Shown: positions 26,919-36,312, numbered from the stretch's first letter. The stretch is 64,000 nt of DNA from an uncultured Pseudomonadota bacterium (GCA_903884105.1 CAISDJ010000137.1:1-64000), one strand, 5' to 3'. The notes: generated by a model from the sequence alone, not told the origin. A program made the numbers and translations.

Positions 26919-28514
26919 ATGAACGAATCCGCAGAACATGACGAGCTGGTGACGTGGCTGCGGGAGGCGGAGCGGGCCCTCAATCGCCGCGAGTACCGCC
27001 TTGCACACGAGCTCTGCCTGAAGATGTTGACGCGTCGGCCGGATTCGGCCGACGCGTTTTTTCTGCTCGCGATGCTCGCGGCCGCCCACGACAACTTTCC
27101 GAAGGCGGTGGAGCTGGTCGAGCGGGCGTTGCACCTCGATCCCGCCAATGCCGAATACCACGCACAGCTCGGGCGCTGCCTGATCGCACTACAGCGGCCT
27201 CGCGAAGCCTTTGAGGCGGCGGCCAGGGCGCTCTCGTTGCATCCTGCTGGTGCGCTCACGCTCGATACCATCGGTGTGGTCATGACGCGAGCGGGCGCCC
27301 ACGCGGAGGCGCTCGATCCGTTCCGCCGTGCGGTGGCAGCCGACGCTACGAAGGCGCCCTATTTCTACAATCTCGGTGCGTCGCTGCAGTTCACCGGCGA
27401 TTTCACTGCGGCCGCCGACGCCTATCGCCAGGCACTGGCCATTGATCCCGCCTGTTTCAGGGCATGGTCCTCACTTGCGCACGTGCGTCGCGTCCCGTTT
27501 TCTGAAGCGGAAGTCGCGCGGCTGGATGCGCTGCTAAATGAACGCTCGCTGGACCCGGACTCGGAACTCCATCTCTGCCACGCACTCGCCAAGCAATTCG
27601 AGGACCTTGGCGAGTACTCCAGGTCGTTTGCGTATCTCGAGCGGGGCAAGCGACGCAAACGGCAGGCCATCCACTACTCGTTTGCAGCGGATCGCGCGCT
27701 GTTCGCCGCCGCCAAGCAGCAGGTGGCATCGATCATGAACGGTGCTCCCCGAGGCTGCGAGTCGGCGGAGCCGATTTTCATCGTCGGCATGCCGCGAACC
27801 GGGACGACGCTGGTCGAGCGCATCCTGTCCAGTCATCCCGCCGTCTTCGCGGCGGGCGAACTGACGAACTTTGCGCTTGCGCTGAAGCGCGAGGCACGCA
27901 CGTCTTCCCGACTCGTCCTCGACCCGGAGACGCTGGCGGCAGCAGAGGCCGTCAATCTCGGTCGAGTGGGCGCAGAGTACGTGGCGAGCACGCGGCCCAG
28001 AACCGGACACACTCCGCACTTCATCGACAAGATGCCGCTCAATTTTTTCTACGCAGGACTGATCCATCGCGCACTGCCCAATGCAAAGATCATCTGCCTG
28101 CGCCGCAATCCGCTCGACACCGCCTTGAGCAACTATCGCCAGCTGTTCGCGACCAGCTTCTCGTACTACAACTATGCTTACGACCTGCTGGATGCGGGGC
28201 GCTACTACATCGAGTTCGACGTGCTGGCGAACCACTGGCTGCAAACGATTCCGGACAACTACTGCGAAGTCCACTACGAGTCCATCGTCGCCGACACCGA
28301 GTCCGAAGCGCGGCGGCTCGTGGCATTCTGCGGCCTCGACTGGGACCCCGCCTGTCTTGCCTTCGAGCAGAATTCGGCACCGGTCGCCACGGCGAGTTCC
28401 GTGCAAGTGCGGCAGCCCATCTATCGCACCGCAGTGGAGCGCTGGCGCAAGTATGAAAGCGAGATCGCGCCGCTCAAGGCGTTGCTGGCCGATGCCGGGC
28501 TGGTTGCGCCCTGA
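26919..28514 (+). CDS. TPR-repeat sulfotransferase
   Basis: A 531-residue two-domain protein. Residues about 10-240 form tetratricopeptide repeats (for example VERALHLDPANAEYHAQLGR, AYRQALAIDPACFRAWSSLA). Residues 280-530 form a sulfotransferase domain with the PAPS 5'-phosphosulfate loop FIVGMPRTGTTLVERIL and the 3'-phosphate motif RRNPLDTALSNYRQ. It would move a sulfonate group from PAPS to a hydroxyl. Genes of this type frequently sit next to TonB receptors; whether the protein modifies the ligand or a protein is not known. No signal peptide is seen. It is 31 bases from the receptor gene and likely co-transcribed. Confidence 0.87.
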   Translation: MNESAEHDELVTWLREAERALNRREYRLAHELCLKMLTRRPDSADAFFLLAMLAAAHDNFPKAVELVERALHLDPANAEYHAQLGRCLIALQRPREAFEAAARALSLHPAGALTLDTIGVVMTRAGAHAEALDPFRRAVAADATKAPYFYNLGASLQFTGDFTAAADAYRQALAIDPACFRAWSSLAHVRRVPFSEAEVARLDALLNERSLDPDSELHLCHALAKQFEDLGEYSRSFAYLERGKRRKRQAIHYSFAADRALFAAAKQQVASIMNGAPRGCESAEPIFIVGMPRTGTTLVERILSSHPAVFAAGELTNFALALKREARTSSRLVLDPETLAAAEAVNLGRVGAEYVASTRPRTGHTPHFIDKMPLNFFYAGLIHRALPNAKIICLRRNPLDTALSNYRQLFATSFSYYNYAYDLLDAGRYYIEFDVLANHWLQTIPDNYCEVHYESIVADTESEARRLVAFCGLDWDPACLAFEQNSAPVATASSVQVRQPIYRTAVERWRKYESEIAPLKALLADAGLVAP

Positions 28515-28683
28515 TCCGCAGAGCGCCGGTCAGAGCGCAGCAAGGGCTTCGCGGGACTTGCCGGTTCTGTTGCACCGCGCTCGCTGGAATCAGCAGTGTC
28601 CCCGGTTTCGCAGGCGTATTAAGATCGCACGCCTAACGATGAAGCCGAGCGCCTTGCCTGCACCTCTTCGCACGAGAAAGAAC

Positions 28684-30258
28684 ATGACAATGCGGATCAC
28701 CACAACCGGTTCCATGGCGCTCGCGCTCGCCGTTGCCAGTGCCTTGGCGCACACGGCACTGGCCGCAGACGCCGGAGGCGATGTCGCCGCGCGGTGCGCA
28801 GCGCTTGCAAGCCAAGCGTTGCCGAACACGCGCATCACGCTGGCACAGGCCATCCAGCAGTCCGGCTTCACCGTCCCTGGCACCGAGGCCAATCCTGTCG
28901 TCGTGCAAGCGGCCTTCTGCCGTGTGGCCGGTACCGTTGAGCCTGCCATCAACTTCGAGGTATGGATGCCGCTTGCGAACTGGAATGGCCGCTTCCAGGG
29001 CGTGGGCCTGGGTGCACTGCTCGGCGCGATTCAATACCAGCCGATGGCTGCGTCGGTGGCGAAAGGTTATGCAGTCGCCTCCACCGATACCGGGCACAAG
29101 AGCGGCGGTGGTGATGCCACCTGGGTGATCGGCGCGGACGGCAAGTTGAACACGGGCCTCGTCAACGACTGGGCCCATCGCGGCATCCACGAGATGACGG
29201 TGAAGTCGAAGGCGATCGTCAGTGCGTTTTATGGCAATCCGGCGCGGTACAGCTATTTCACCGGTTGCTCGAGCGGTGGTCATCAGGCGCTCACCGAAGC
29301 ACAGCGCTACCCCGAGGACTACAACGGCATTCTCGCAGGCGCACCGGCGAACTACTGGACACACCTGCAGGCGGGCCAGATTGCGTTCGGGCTGCACGCA
29401 CGCGTCGATCCGGCGACGGATCTCGAGAAACCCATCGACAAGTTTGCGCTGATCCACGCCGCCGCACTCAAGGCCTGCGATGCGAACGATGGCGTGAAGG
29501 ACGGCGTCATCGAGAATCCGCTGAAGTGCGAGTTCAAACCGGCATCGTTGTTGTGCAAAGGCGCGGATTCAGCGTCCTGCCTGACCGCACCCCAAGTGAC
29601 GGCCGTCGAGAAGATCTACGCCGATGCAAAAGGCTCGGATGGCAAGAGCGTCTTCCCCGGCTTTGCGCCTGGCAGCGAACCCGGGTGGCAGCGCATGGCC
29701 TCGATCCAGGTGCCGTGGGCAGCGAACTTCTATCGCTATTTCGTCTTCCAGAATCCGGCGTGGAACTACGCAACGCTGGACCTCGTGAAGGACGTGGCGC
29801 TCGCAGACAAGACAGCCGGCCCCATCCTGAATTCCGTCAACGCGGACCTGACGCCGTTCGCGAAGCGCGGCGGCAAGTTGATCCAGTATCACGGCTGGGC
29901 AGACTGGGGCATCTCGCCGTACAACAGCATCAATTACTACGAGAGCGTCGTTGGGCATACTGCAGGTGGCCACCCGGAGAGCGTCGCGTTGCCCGAGACG
30001 CAGAAGTTCCACCGCCTGTTCATGGTTCCCGGTATGGAACACTGCCGCGGCGGCCCCGGCCCCGATTCGTTCGACGGGTTGAGTTCGCTCGAGGGCTGGG
30101 TCGAGAAGGGCATCGCGCCCGAGCAGATCGTGGCGTCGAAGATCGAGGGTGGCAAGACCACGCGGACACGGCCGCTGTGCGCGTATCCCAAAGTCGCGAA
30201 GTACAAGGGACCCGGCAGCACGGATGAAGCCACCAGCTTCGAGTGCGCGTTGCCGTAA
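28684..30258 (+). CDS. exported tannase/feruloyl esterase-family hydrolase
   Basis: A 524-residue secreted esterase with a signal peptide ending ALA-AD at about residue 28. The catalytic Ser is in GCSSGG (194-199), the Asp in HGWADWGI and the His in GMEHCRGGPG. Cys next to Ser and His give the CS-D-HC pattern of the tannase family, in which a disulfide joins the active-site residues. It would cleave ester bonds in hydroxycinnamate, gallate or similar substrates outside the cytoplasm. ATG 28684 has GAGAAAG upstream; ATG 28690 is an alternative. A degraded copy of the family's C-terminus lies downstream of the kinase gene. Confidence 0.88.
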   Translation: MTMRITTTGSMALALAVASALAHTALAADAGGDVAARCAALASQALPNTRITLAQAIQQSGFTVPGTEANPVVVQAAFCRVAGTVEPAINFEVWMPLANWNGRFQGVGLGALLGAIQYQPMAASVAKGYAVASTDTGHKSGGGDATWVIGADGKLNTGLVNDWAHRGIHEMTVKSKAIVSAFYGNPARYSYFTGCSSGGHQALTEAQRYPEDYNGILAGAPANYWTHLQAGQIAFGLHARVDPATDLEKPIDKFALIHAAALKACDANDGVKDGVIENPLKCEFKPASLLCKGADSASCLTAPQVTAVEKIYADAKGSDGKSVFPGFAPGSEPGWQRMASIQVPWAANFYRYFVFQNPAWNYATLDLVKDVALADKTAGPILNSVNADLTPFAKRGGKLIQYHGWADWGISPYNSINYYESVVGHTAGGHPESVALPETQKFHRLFMVPGMEHCRGGPGPDSFDGLSSLEGWVEKGIAPEQIVASKIEGGKTTRTRPLCAYPKVAKYKGPGSTDEATSFECALP

Positions 30259-30359
30259 CGGCAGCCGCATGGCTGGTCGCGCGCAAGCAAAGGTTGGTCG
30301 AATGCTATAGGTACTAGCCGGGCTGGCGGGTCCCGCCCGGTGCGTCCAGTGTGCAAATC

Positions 30360-31814
30360 ATGAGTGTCATCGATGCCACGATTGATCGCGACTTTCAGGC
30401 CGTCAGCGCTGAGACGCTGCGCAGCATGTGCGCCGCGCTGGCTGAAGGCGTGGTGCTGCACGCGCGGGATGGCAGCCTCGTGGAGGCCAACGTTGCTGCC
30501 GAGGCCATTCTCGGGTTGACTCGCGACCAGATGCTGGGCAGGACTTCGATGGATCCGGCCTGGCGCGCGACCCACGAAGACGGAACGCCGTATCCGGGAA
30601 ACGATCATCCGGCGATGGTGACGCTGCGCACGGGTCGCCCACTGCGAGAAAAAGTCATGGGCGTTCATGACGGACGTGGCGAAGTCCGCTGGCTGAGCGT
30701 CAATTCCCAACCGATCTTTTCCACGGGAGTGAGCGGACCCGTTGCGGTCGTGGCCACGTTCATCGATATCACGCGACAAAGGCAGCTCACCGACGAACTG
30801 CGTGTCGCCAAAGCGGACTTGCAGACCATCCTCGACAACGTTCCCGCGCGGATCACCTCGTGGCATATGGACGGCTGGACCAACCGGTTCGCAAACCGTG
30901 CCGCCGAGGTGCATTTCGGGCTGCCTCCTGGGGGAGGGGCTGGCAAGCACGCCAGAGAGATTCTAGGTGAATCGGCCTTTACCAAGTTGACGCCCTTCCT
31001 CGAAGCGGCGCTCAACGGTGAACGGCAGTCTTATGAGCAGGTCGAGTCCCAGCCCGATGGCACCATCCGCTATACGCAGGTCAAGTACGCTCCGCTGAAG
31101 CAGCAAGGCAAGGTTGTCGGCCTGTACGCGCTTGCCACAGACATTACGGACCTGCGCGCGTCGTACCAGAAGATCCGCGACCTGGCACAGCGGCTCGAGT
31201 CGATCCGCGAACAGGAACGTCGCTCCATCGCGCAGGCGCTGCACGAAGGCATCGCCCAGGAGTTGTTCGCCATGCGGCTCGGGCTTGAGCATTTGAAGTC
31301 GATGGCGTTGCGCAACGAGGTGGATGTTGAGCTCTGTGAAAGGCTCGCCGCTGCGGCGGTCCGCTCAATGGAGGAGATCCGCCGGATTGCCAACGATCTT
31401 CGCCCTACGGCGCTCGCCCATCTGTCTGTCTTTGTCGCATTGAGCGAACTTGCTGACCGTTTCGGAGCGGATTCCGGACTCACCATCCATGTGAGGGAAA
31501 TCGGCCGGTTTCCGATGCTCGATGAAGGAACCCGGCTCGTGCTCTTCCGCGCTGCGCAGGAACTGCTGACCAACGTCGCAAAGCATGCGCGGGCGACGAA
31601 GGTCGACGTGGACCTCAAGGCGGAGGCGGGTCACCTCGTCCTTGAAGTTACGGATGACGGAATTGGCCTCGCCAAAGCCGATCTGTCAAAACCGGGCTCC
31701 ATTGGCCTGCTCGGCCTCCGCGAGAAATTCGAGGCGCTCGGCGGCACGCTCAAGATTCTTCGCCCACCCGGGCGCGGCACGAGTGTCTCGGTCCGGATGC
31801 CCGTCGTCGCCTAG
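30360..31814 (+). CDS. PAS-PAS sensor histidine kinase (NarL-partner type)
   Basis: A 484-residue soluble kinase with no membrane segment. Two PAS domains span about 10-145 and 150-270. The dimerisation/phosphoacceptor region is EQERRSIAQALHEGIAQELF with His at about 295, of the HisKA_3 class. The HATPase_c domain has QELLTNVAKHARAT and VTDDGIGLAKADL, then GLLGLREKFEALGG. Kinases of this class phosphorylate LuxR/NarL-type response regulators, but none is encoded beside it, so it is an orphan here. It may control the tannase locus in response to a cytoplasmic signal; that is inference. Confidence 0.87.
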   Translation: MSVIDATIDRDFQAVSAETLRSMCAALAEGVVLHARDGSLVEANVAAEAILGLTRDQMLGRTSMDPAWRATHEDGTPYPGNDHPAMVTLRTGRPLREKVMGVHDGRGEVRWLSVNSQPIFSTGVSGPVAVVATFIDITRQRQLTDELRVAKADLQTILDNVPARITSWHMDGWTNRFANRAAEVHFGLPPGGGAGKHAREILGESAFTKLTPFLEAALNGERQSYEQVESQPDGTIRYTQVKYAPLKQQGKVVGLYALATDITDLRASYQKIRDLAQRLESIREQERRSIAQALHEGIAQELFAMRLGLEHLKSMALRNEVDVELCERLAAAAVRSMEEIRRIANDLRPTALAHLSVFVALSELADRFGADSGLTIHVREIGRFPMLDEGTRLVLFRAAQELLTNVAKHARATKVDVDLKAEAGHLVLEVTDDGIGLAKADLSKPGSIGLLGLREKFEALGGTLKILRPPGRGTSVSVRMPVVA

Positions 31815-31830
31815 CACCATTCCAGGGACA

Positions 31831-31945
31831 GTTGCCCGCCCCAAGGCACAGAAGTTCCATCGGCTCGTCATGCCGCGTCTATCCGAAGGTCGTGAAGTAC
31901 AAAGCCGCGGGCAGCACGGACGACGCGGCGAGCTGCGAGTGCAGG
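31831..31945 (+). pseudogene. decayed C-terminal remnant of a tannase-family gene
   Basis: Two short stretches match the C-terminus of the intact tannase upstream. VARPKAQKFHRLVMP (31831-31875) corresponds to VALPETQKFHRLFMVP. In a +1 frame, CRVYPKVVKYKAAGSTDD and the following residues (from 31871) correspond to LCAYPKVAKYKGPGSTDE. The roughly 50 residues between them, including the catalytic His region, are deleted. No start or upstream part remains. It is what is left of a second tannase copy, and it lies just after the kinase stop codon. Confidence 0.8.
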
Positions 31946-31971
31946 ACCGAAGAGCAGCGGTGCAGGCGACC

Positions 31972-32826
31972 TCAGCCCGCCGCGATGTCGACCAGCAGCT
32001 GTGCCAGCGCAGCCGGTGCCGAGATGAATGGCGAGTGGCTGGTGTCGAGCGCATGCACGCGCGTACGGTTGCCGGGAGTTGCGGCATCCGCCTCGTCGAT
32101 GAAACGCTGTTGCAGCGCCGGCAGGATGGCGCGGTCCTGCAGGGCCTTGATGTAGTGGCGGGGCACTGATCCCCATCGATCCGCAGTGGTGGCAATCGGC
32201 GTTGCAAACGGAACGACCGGGACATCCGGGATCATCAGGTTCTGCGCAGCGTCGAATTCCGCGTCACTGACATCGGCGTAGAACGCCTGCTTCGCCGCGG
32301 CCCGGTAAGCCGGATCGGGGCTGCGATGATCCATGCGCAGGGCGGCTGTCACTGCGGGGTCCGAGCGCAGCAGCGGCGCAACCTGTTCACCTTCATTCTC
32401 CGGTGCATGAATGTAGTCCGTTGCGGGCACGCCCGCGCGGGGCAGGAAAGCCGTCAGGTACACCAGTCGACTGATCTTCTCGGGCGCCCGCTGCGCCGTG
32501 GCCGTGATGGCGACACCGCCCATGCTGTGGCCGACGAGAATGACCTTGTCATGCCCGCCGGCGCGTACGGCGTCGATCGTTGCAATAATGCTGTCCGAGT
32601 AGTCATCGAGCTTCGTACCCGCCACCGGCGAGACTTCGGTCGCGAACACGGCCGGATCGAGCGGCCGCACACCGTACGAGACGGGGAAGCGCGCGTTGAG
32701 TCCGTGTGCGGGCAGGTCACGGGCGACCGCCGTGAAACCGTGACCGGCGAGGAGTGGAATCACCCGTTCATAGCACCAAGCGCCATGCCAGGCCCCGTGG
32801 ACGAGAACGAACGCTGTCTTGTTCAT
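31972..32826 (-). CDS. alpha/beta hydrolase (esterase, EstC-like)
   Basis: A 284-residue cytoplasmic hydrolase. Oxyanion-hole region LVHGAWHGAWCYE lies near the N-terminus, the nucleophile elbow is GHSMGG with Ser 101, and the C-terminal DTSHSPF supplies the His. This pattern fits the family that includes EstC and plant methyl-ester and hydroxynitrile hydrolases. It runs convergent to the kinase and the tannase remnant. Its likely job is hydrolysis of a small ester, perhaps from the same substrate range as the tannase; the specific substrate is unknown. Confidence 0.82.
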   Translation of the reverse strand: MNKTAFVLVHGAWHGAWCYERVIPLLAGHGFTAVARDLPAHGLNARFPVSYGVRPLDPAVFATEVSPVAGTKLDDYSDSIIATIDAVRAGGHDKVILVGHSMGGVAITATAQRAPEKISRLVYLTAFLPRAGVPATDYIHAPENEGEQVAPLLRSDPAVTAALRMDHRSPDPAYRAAAKQAFYADVSDAEFDAAQNLMIPDVPVVPFATPIATTADRWGSVPRHYIKALQDRAILPALQQRFIDEADAATPGNRTRVHALDTSHSPFISAPAALAQLLVDIAAG

Positions 32827-33265
32827 CGCCCAAGCTTACACTGCCTTGCATCCTGGACGCATTCCCCGGTGCCGGTTCCGTCCTTAGCGCTGCGCTCTTT
32901 GCGATCGCCCTCTCTCCAGTAAATGGTACGGGTGTCTGCGACACCGGGCCGCGATACGAACAAGACGTCCCAGCAGCCCGAATCTGCATTCTGTGACGGC
33001 AATGGCTCGCGAAGGTTGCCCCTCGTGAAGTGGCCGATGCCGTCGGTCCGGGCGGACCCAAGCCCCCCGATCGGGTAGGTATGTCCGGTACAGAGCGGAG
33101 CACGACGCCTGGCGTGGGTTATACGATACGGGACCAGTGGGCTGCGCCAATCCCGCTCTTGCAGGGCGACCGCGGGAGCCCGTTAAGTCTGGCTTAAGGC
33201 GACAAGACCTAGGGTGGCTTCCAAGGCGGGGCACACCGCCTGCACTCATCCCGAGCGAGGTCGTC
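32827..33265. other. intergenic region without a recognisable gene
   Basis: About 440 bases between a leftward hydrolase gene and a rightward CBS-domain gene. It holds an inverted repeat TTAAG-TCTGG-CTTAA at 33183-33197, about 70 bases before the CBS start, which may be a regulator site. Reading frames that cross it show no family features. Confidence 0.45.
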
Positions 33266-33781
33266 ATGCACATCCTGACCCTGAAGCCCATCACCAGCCC
33301 CGACCTGCCGATACCGGGTGCTGATCCGTGGTTCTCCAACCCGGACGATCCGGCCATCACGGTCATGACCGATTTCCGCGAACGCCATTCCGTGGTCGTG
33401 GGTGAGCGCTTGCCGATCGACGAGGCACTCGAGCACATGAAGCACGCGGGCGTCCGCTGCGCATTCGTCACCAGCGAGGCGCGTCGGGTCGTGGGTCTCA
33501 TTACCGCGTACGACATCATGAGCGAGAAGCCCCTGAGCCACATCCAGTCCGTCGCCGGACAGCGCAAGGATGTAGAGGTGCGGGACATCATGACGAGACT
33601 GACCGACTGGCGGGCACTGGACGTGAAGGATCTCGAACGCGCGACTGTGGCGTCGGTCCACCGCTTGTTCGAGTCATCGCGGCTGACCCACATCCCGGTC
33701 ACGGAGTCGAATGCAGGCGAGCCTCGGCGACTCAGGGGACTGTTGTCCGGCGCAAACGTCAGGCGACTGCTTGCCAGATAG
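33266..33781 (+). CDS. CBS-domain protein
   Basis: A 171-residue protein. After a short N-terminal segment, two CBS motifs follow: HSVVVGERLPIDEALEHMKH with FVTSEARRVVGLITAYD, and VRDIMTRL with SVHRLFESSRLTHIPVTES and LRGLLSG. CBS pairs bind adenine nucleotides and regulate partner proteins. There is no second catalytic domain, so it is a stand-alone sensor module. A possible GAGG lies nine bases before the ATG. The inverted repeat upstream may control it. Confidence 0.8.
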   Translation: MHILTLKPITSPDLPIPGADPWFSNPDDPAITVMTDFRERHSVVVGERLPIDEALEHMKHAGVRCAFVTSEARRVVGLITAYDIMSEKPLSHIQSVAGQRKDVEVRDIMTRLTDWRALDVKDLERATVASVHRLFESSRLTHIPVTESNAGEPRRLRGLLSGANVRRLLAR

Positions 33782-33802
33782 CCGGGCAGGCGCGCTGCCC
33801 GG
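33782..33802 (+). terminator. hairpin directly after the CBS gene
   Basis: CCGGGCAG-GCGCG-CTGCCCGG is a perfect 8-bp stem starting one base after the stop codon. It lacks a T-run, so it may stabilise the 3' end or terminate weakly. Confidence 0.45.
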
Positions 33803-33970
33803 AACAGGTATAGGGAAGTTCACCTGCGGAGTGGGTGGTTCTGCTGCTGGTTGGAGACCCGCGAAAGGAGTATCTCTTCTGCGAGGCGCCTTCTTGAAGC
33901 AAGACGGGTTCCGTCGAGCCGTAGCGCCCGCCCGGTCGCTACCGAGTGTCAGATTGACGGAGGACTTGCC

Positions 33971-34408
33971 ATGAACAGGCGCGGAACGTGGATTGCGATG
34001 CTTGCTGCGACGACGGTGCTTGCCGTCTCCGGCTGCAGTCCGGAGCCGACCAATGCACAACGGCCCATTGCGATGAACTGGCAGAGCGTGGTTGAGATTC
34101 AGCAAGCAGCGGCTGCGTCGTCGAAGCACGAAGCGGCAGCCATCGAGGTCACCCGCAACCAGTACCACATCGTGGTGTCGATCACCGGACCCGACGGAGA
34201 TACGGCTGCAGTCGCGGACATGGAGGCTGAGTCGGCGATGATTGTCGGTGCAGTGGAAAAGAAGCTGGCTGGAATGCGAGAGCTGGATGCGATCCAGGGA
34301 ATCAGCGTGGCCTTTGTCCACCAGCATGCCGGGAGCGCGAGACACACCGACGATGTCTTCGAGTTCCGCAAGGGGCCGAGCGGCTCTTTCCAGCTGCACA
34401 CGACCTGA
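33971..34408 (+). CDS. hypothetical lipoprotein (145 aa)
   Basis: A 145-residue envelope protein with a lipoprotein signal (lipobox AVSGC, Cys 22). GGAGG lies seven to eight bases before ATG 33971. The mature part is hydrophilic with VEIQQAAAASSKHEAAAIEV and VAFVHQHAGSARHTDDVF, and is rich in His in the second half. No family is recognised. It stands alone between a CBS gene and a pair of membrane protein genes. Confidence 0.65.
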   Translation: MNRRGTWIAMLAATTVLAVSGCSPEPTNAQRPIAMNWQSVVEIQQAAAASSKHEAAAIEVTRNQYHIVVSITGPDGDTAAVADMEAESAMIVGAVEKKLAGMRELDAIQGISVAFVHQHAGSARHTDDVFEFRKGPSGSFQLHTT

Positions 34409-34640
34409 GCCTTGGCAGGCTCGCCGCAATTTAAAGACATTCCGGCGCCGAACAGGGGTAGTCCGGCTCGCCCCGCGCCAATCGTCGTGCGAATGCCGCC
34501 CTGCAAGGGCGCAGCAGCGCTACCCTTCTGCACTGCCGGTGTGCGCTGCGGCAAAGGCACCAAATCCCGAACGAACTGAGCCAATGCCTCTGTTAGCATA
34601 CGAGCAGTCCTTCCTTATCGACTCCCCATCCATCAACCCA

Positions 34641-35117
34641 ATGTCAGTCTTCGACTCCCTTGCTGCCTGGCTCGAATCCACGCACGTGGCCCAGGTGGTG
34701 GGCACGTCGATGTGGGTCGTCGCTTCCTTGAGCGCCGTCCACGTGGTCGGCTATGCGCTCGTGATGGGCGGCGCGCTCGTTGGCAATCTCCGGCTGCTCG
34801 GCATGATCGTACCGTCGGTGCCGGTGATGGATGTCGTTCGACCGGCGAGCCGTGGCATCGCATGGGGTCTCGTCATCAGCATCGTCACGGGCGTGTTGCT
34901 GGTGTCGTGGAAAGCCGTCGCTGCGATCGGCAATGACATTTTCCGGATCAAGATGCTGTTGTTGCTGTTGGCTGCGCTGTTGCACTTCGCGTGGCAAGCC
35001 CGCGTGGCGCGCAACTCAGGTATCGACGGGGCGGCGCTCAAGATCGCCGGGGCAGTCGGCCTCCTGTTGTGGCTTGGCCTGGCAGTCGCCGCTGCCGCCT
35101 ACATCCTCTTCGAATAG
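34641..35117 (+). CDS. DUF6644-like four-helix membrane protein (first of pair)
   Basis: A 158-residue inner-membrane protein with about four hydrophobic helices (residues 20-50, 65-90, 95-115 and 130-157). The segment FRIKMLLLLLAALLHFAWQ matches FRIKIAVIVLAGLNALYFHF in the next gene, so the two are paralogous. ATG 34641 is preferred because it leaves a compact membrane protein; ATG 34584 would add 19 polar residues. The next gene starts three bases after the stop. Function unknown; the pair may form a heterodimer. Confidence 0.65.
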   Translation: MSVFDSLAAWLESTHVAQVVGTSMWVVASLSAVHVVGYALVMGGALVGNLRLLGMIVPSVPVMDVVRPASRGIAWGLVISIVTGVLLVSWKAVAAIGNDIFRIKMLLLLLAALLHFAWQARVARNSGIDGAALKIAGAVGLLLWLGLAVAAAAYILFE

Positions 35118-35120
35118 AGC

Positions 35121-35615
35121 ATGACACTCCTCGAACTCTGCGAATGGCTGTACGAGACGGGGCCCGCGGTGCTGGTTCGCGAGTCGCCCTATGGCTTCCA
35201 GATCCTGGTCGGGGTTCATCTGCTCGGCATCGTCCTGTCGGTGGGCGCTCTCATGTGGCTCGACCTGCGGCTGATGGGCCTCTCCATGACACGCGCCCGG
35301 GTATCCGAAATGAACCGCAGCCTTGCGCCGTGGTTCCTGACCGGCTTTGCGTTGATGTTCGCAAGCGGCTTGCTGCTGTTTGCGGGCTTTGCCACGGCGG
35401 CGTACGGCAACCTGTTCTTTCGCATCAAGATCGCCGTCATCGTGCTTGCGGGCCTGAACGCCCTCTACTTCCATTTCACGACGGGGCGCACGCGGCCGGA
35501 ATGGGACGCCTCGCCCCAGCCTCCGGCGGCCGTCCGTTTCGCGGGCCTGTCGTCACTGGTGATGTGGACGATCGTGATCCTGGCGGGTCGGATGATGTCG
35601 TATACGATGTTCTAG
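35121..35615 (+). CDS. DUF6644-like four-helix membrane protein (second of pair)
   Basis: A 164-residue membrane protein, the partner of the gene three bases upstream. Hydrophobic helices lie around residues 25-50, 70-95, 100-120 and 140-160, with MWLDLRLMGLSMTRARVSEM in the first loop. The end MWTIVILAGRMMSYTMF is membrane-embedded. Tandem copies of this family are seen in related genomes, as far as I recall. No catalytic motif is visible. Confidence 0.65.
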   Translation: MTLLELCEWLYETGPAVLVRESPYGFQILVGVHLLGIVLSVGALMWLDLRLMGLSMTRARVSEMNRSLAPWFLTGFALMFASGLLLFAGFATAAYGNLFFRIKIAVIVLAGLNALYFHFTTGRTRPEWDASPQPPAAVRFAGLSSLVMWTIVILAGRMMSYTMF

Positions 35616-35739
35616 GTGCCTGGCCAGTCTTGACGCGGTCCTGACCGACTTCGGCCATTGCGGGCCACCCATAAGTTGGTCAAGAATCGGCATTGTGGTC
35701 CCTTACCCTGATGCCCCCTTACGCCTTGAGGCAAAACCC

Positions 35740-36312
35740 ATGAAGAAGACTCTGTTTGGTGCCCTGCTGTCCACGGTCGTCGCGCTACCCGCCCTGGCCG
35801 ACCTGCAGCCCGGTGCCGCCGCCCCGGATTTCACTGCTCCGTCGTCCTTCAACGGCAAGACCCAGAAGTTCTCGCTGAACGACGCACTGAAGAAGGGCCC
35901 GGTGGTGGTCTATTTCTACCCGGGCGCCTACACGAACGGCTGCAACCTGCAGGCCCACACGTTCGCCGTCAACTACGACAAGTTTGCAGCTGCCGGCGCC
36001 ACGGTTGTCGGCGTGTCGCTCGACAAGATCGATCGTCTGAACGAGTTCTCTGCCGATCCGGAATTCTGCGCCGGCAAGTTCGCTACCGTGTCCGATGCCG
36101 ACGGCAAGATCGCCAAGGCGTACGACCTCGAAGTGGCTGTTCGTGAAGGCGCCAAGGACACACAGGGCCGCGCCATCGACCACGGATTCGCGGAGCGCTC
36201 CACCTTCATCGTCACGCCCGACCACAAGGTGGTGGTGACCATCGCCAACGTGGCTCCCATTGCGAACGTCGAGGCTGCCCTCCAGGCAGTCCAGGGCCTC
36301 GCCAAGAAGTAA
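35740..36312 (+). CDS. exported peroxiredoxin
   Basis: A 190-residue AhpC/TSA-type peroxiredoxin carrying a Sec signal peptide (MKKTLFGALLSTVVALPALA, cleaved before DLQ). The peroxidatic Cys 68 is in YPGAYTNGCNLQ, a variant of the usual PxxxTxxC motif. Cys 110 in EFCAGKF is a candidate resolving residue. It would reduce peroxides in the periplasm; the electron donor is unknown. ATG 35740 has no strong Shine-Dalgarno. The gene is monocistronic and ends at a strong terminator. Confidence 0.85.
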   Translation: MKKTLFGALLSTVVALPALADLQPGAAAPDFTAPSSFNGKTQKFSLNDALKKGPVVVYFYPGAYTNGCNLQAHTFAVNYDKFAAAGATVVGVSLDKIDRLNEFSADPEFCAGKFATVSDADGKIAKAYDLEVAVREGAKDTQGRAIDHGFAERSTFIVTPDHKVVVTIANVAPIANVEAALQAVQGLAKK

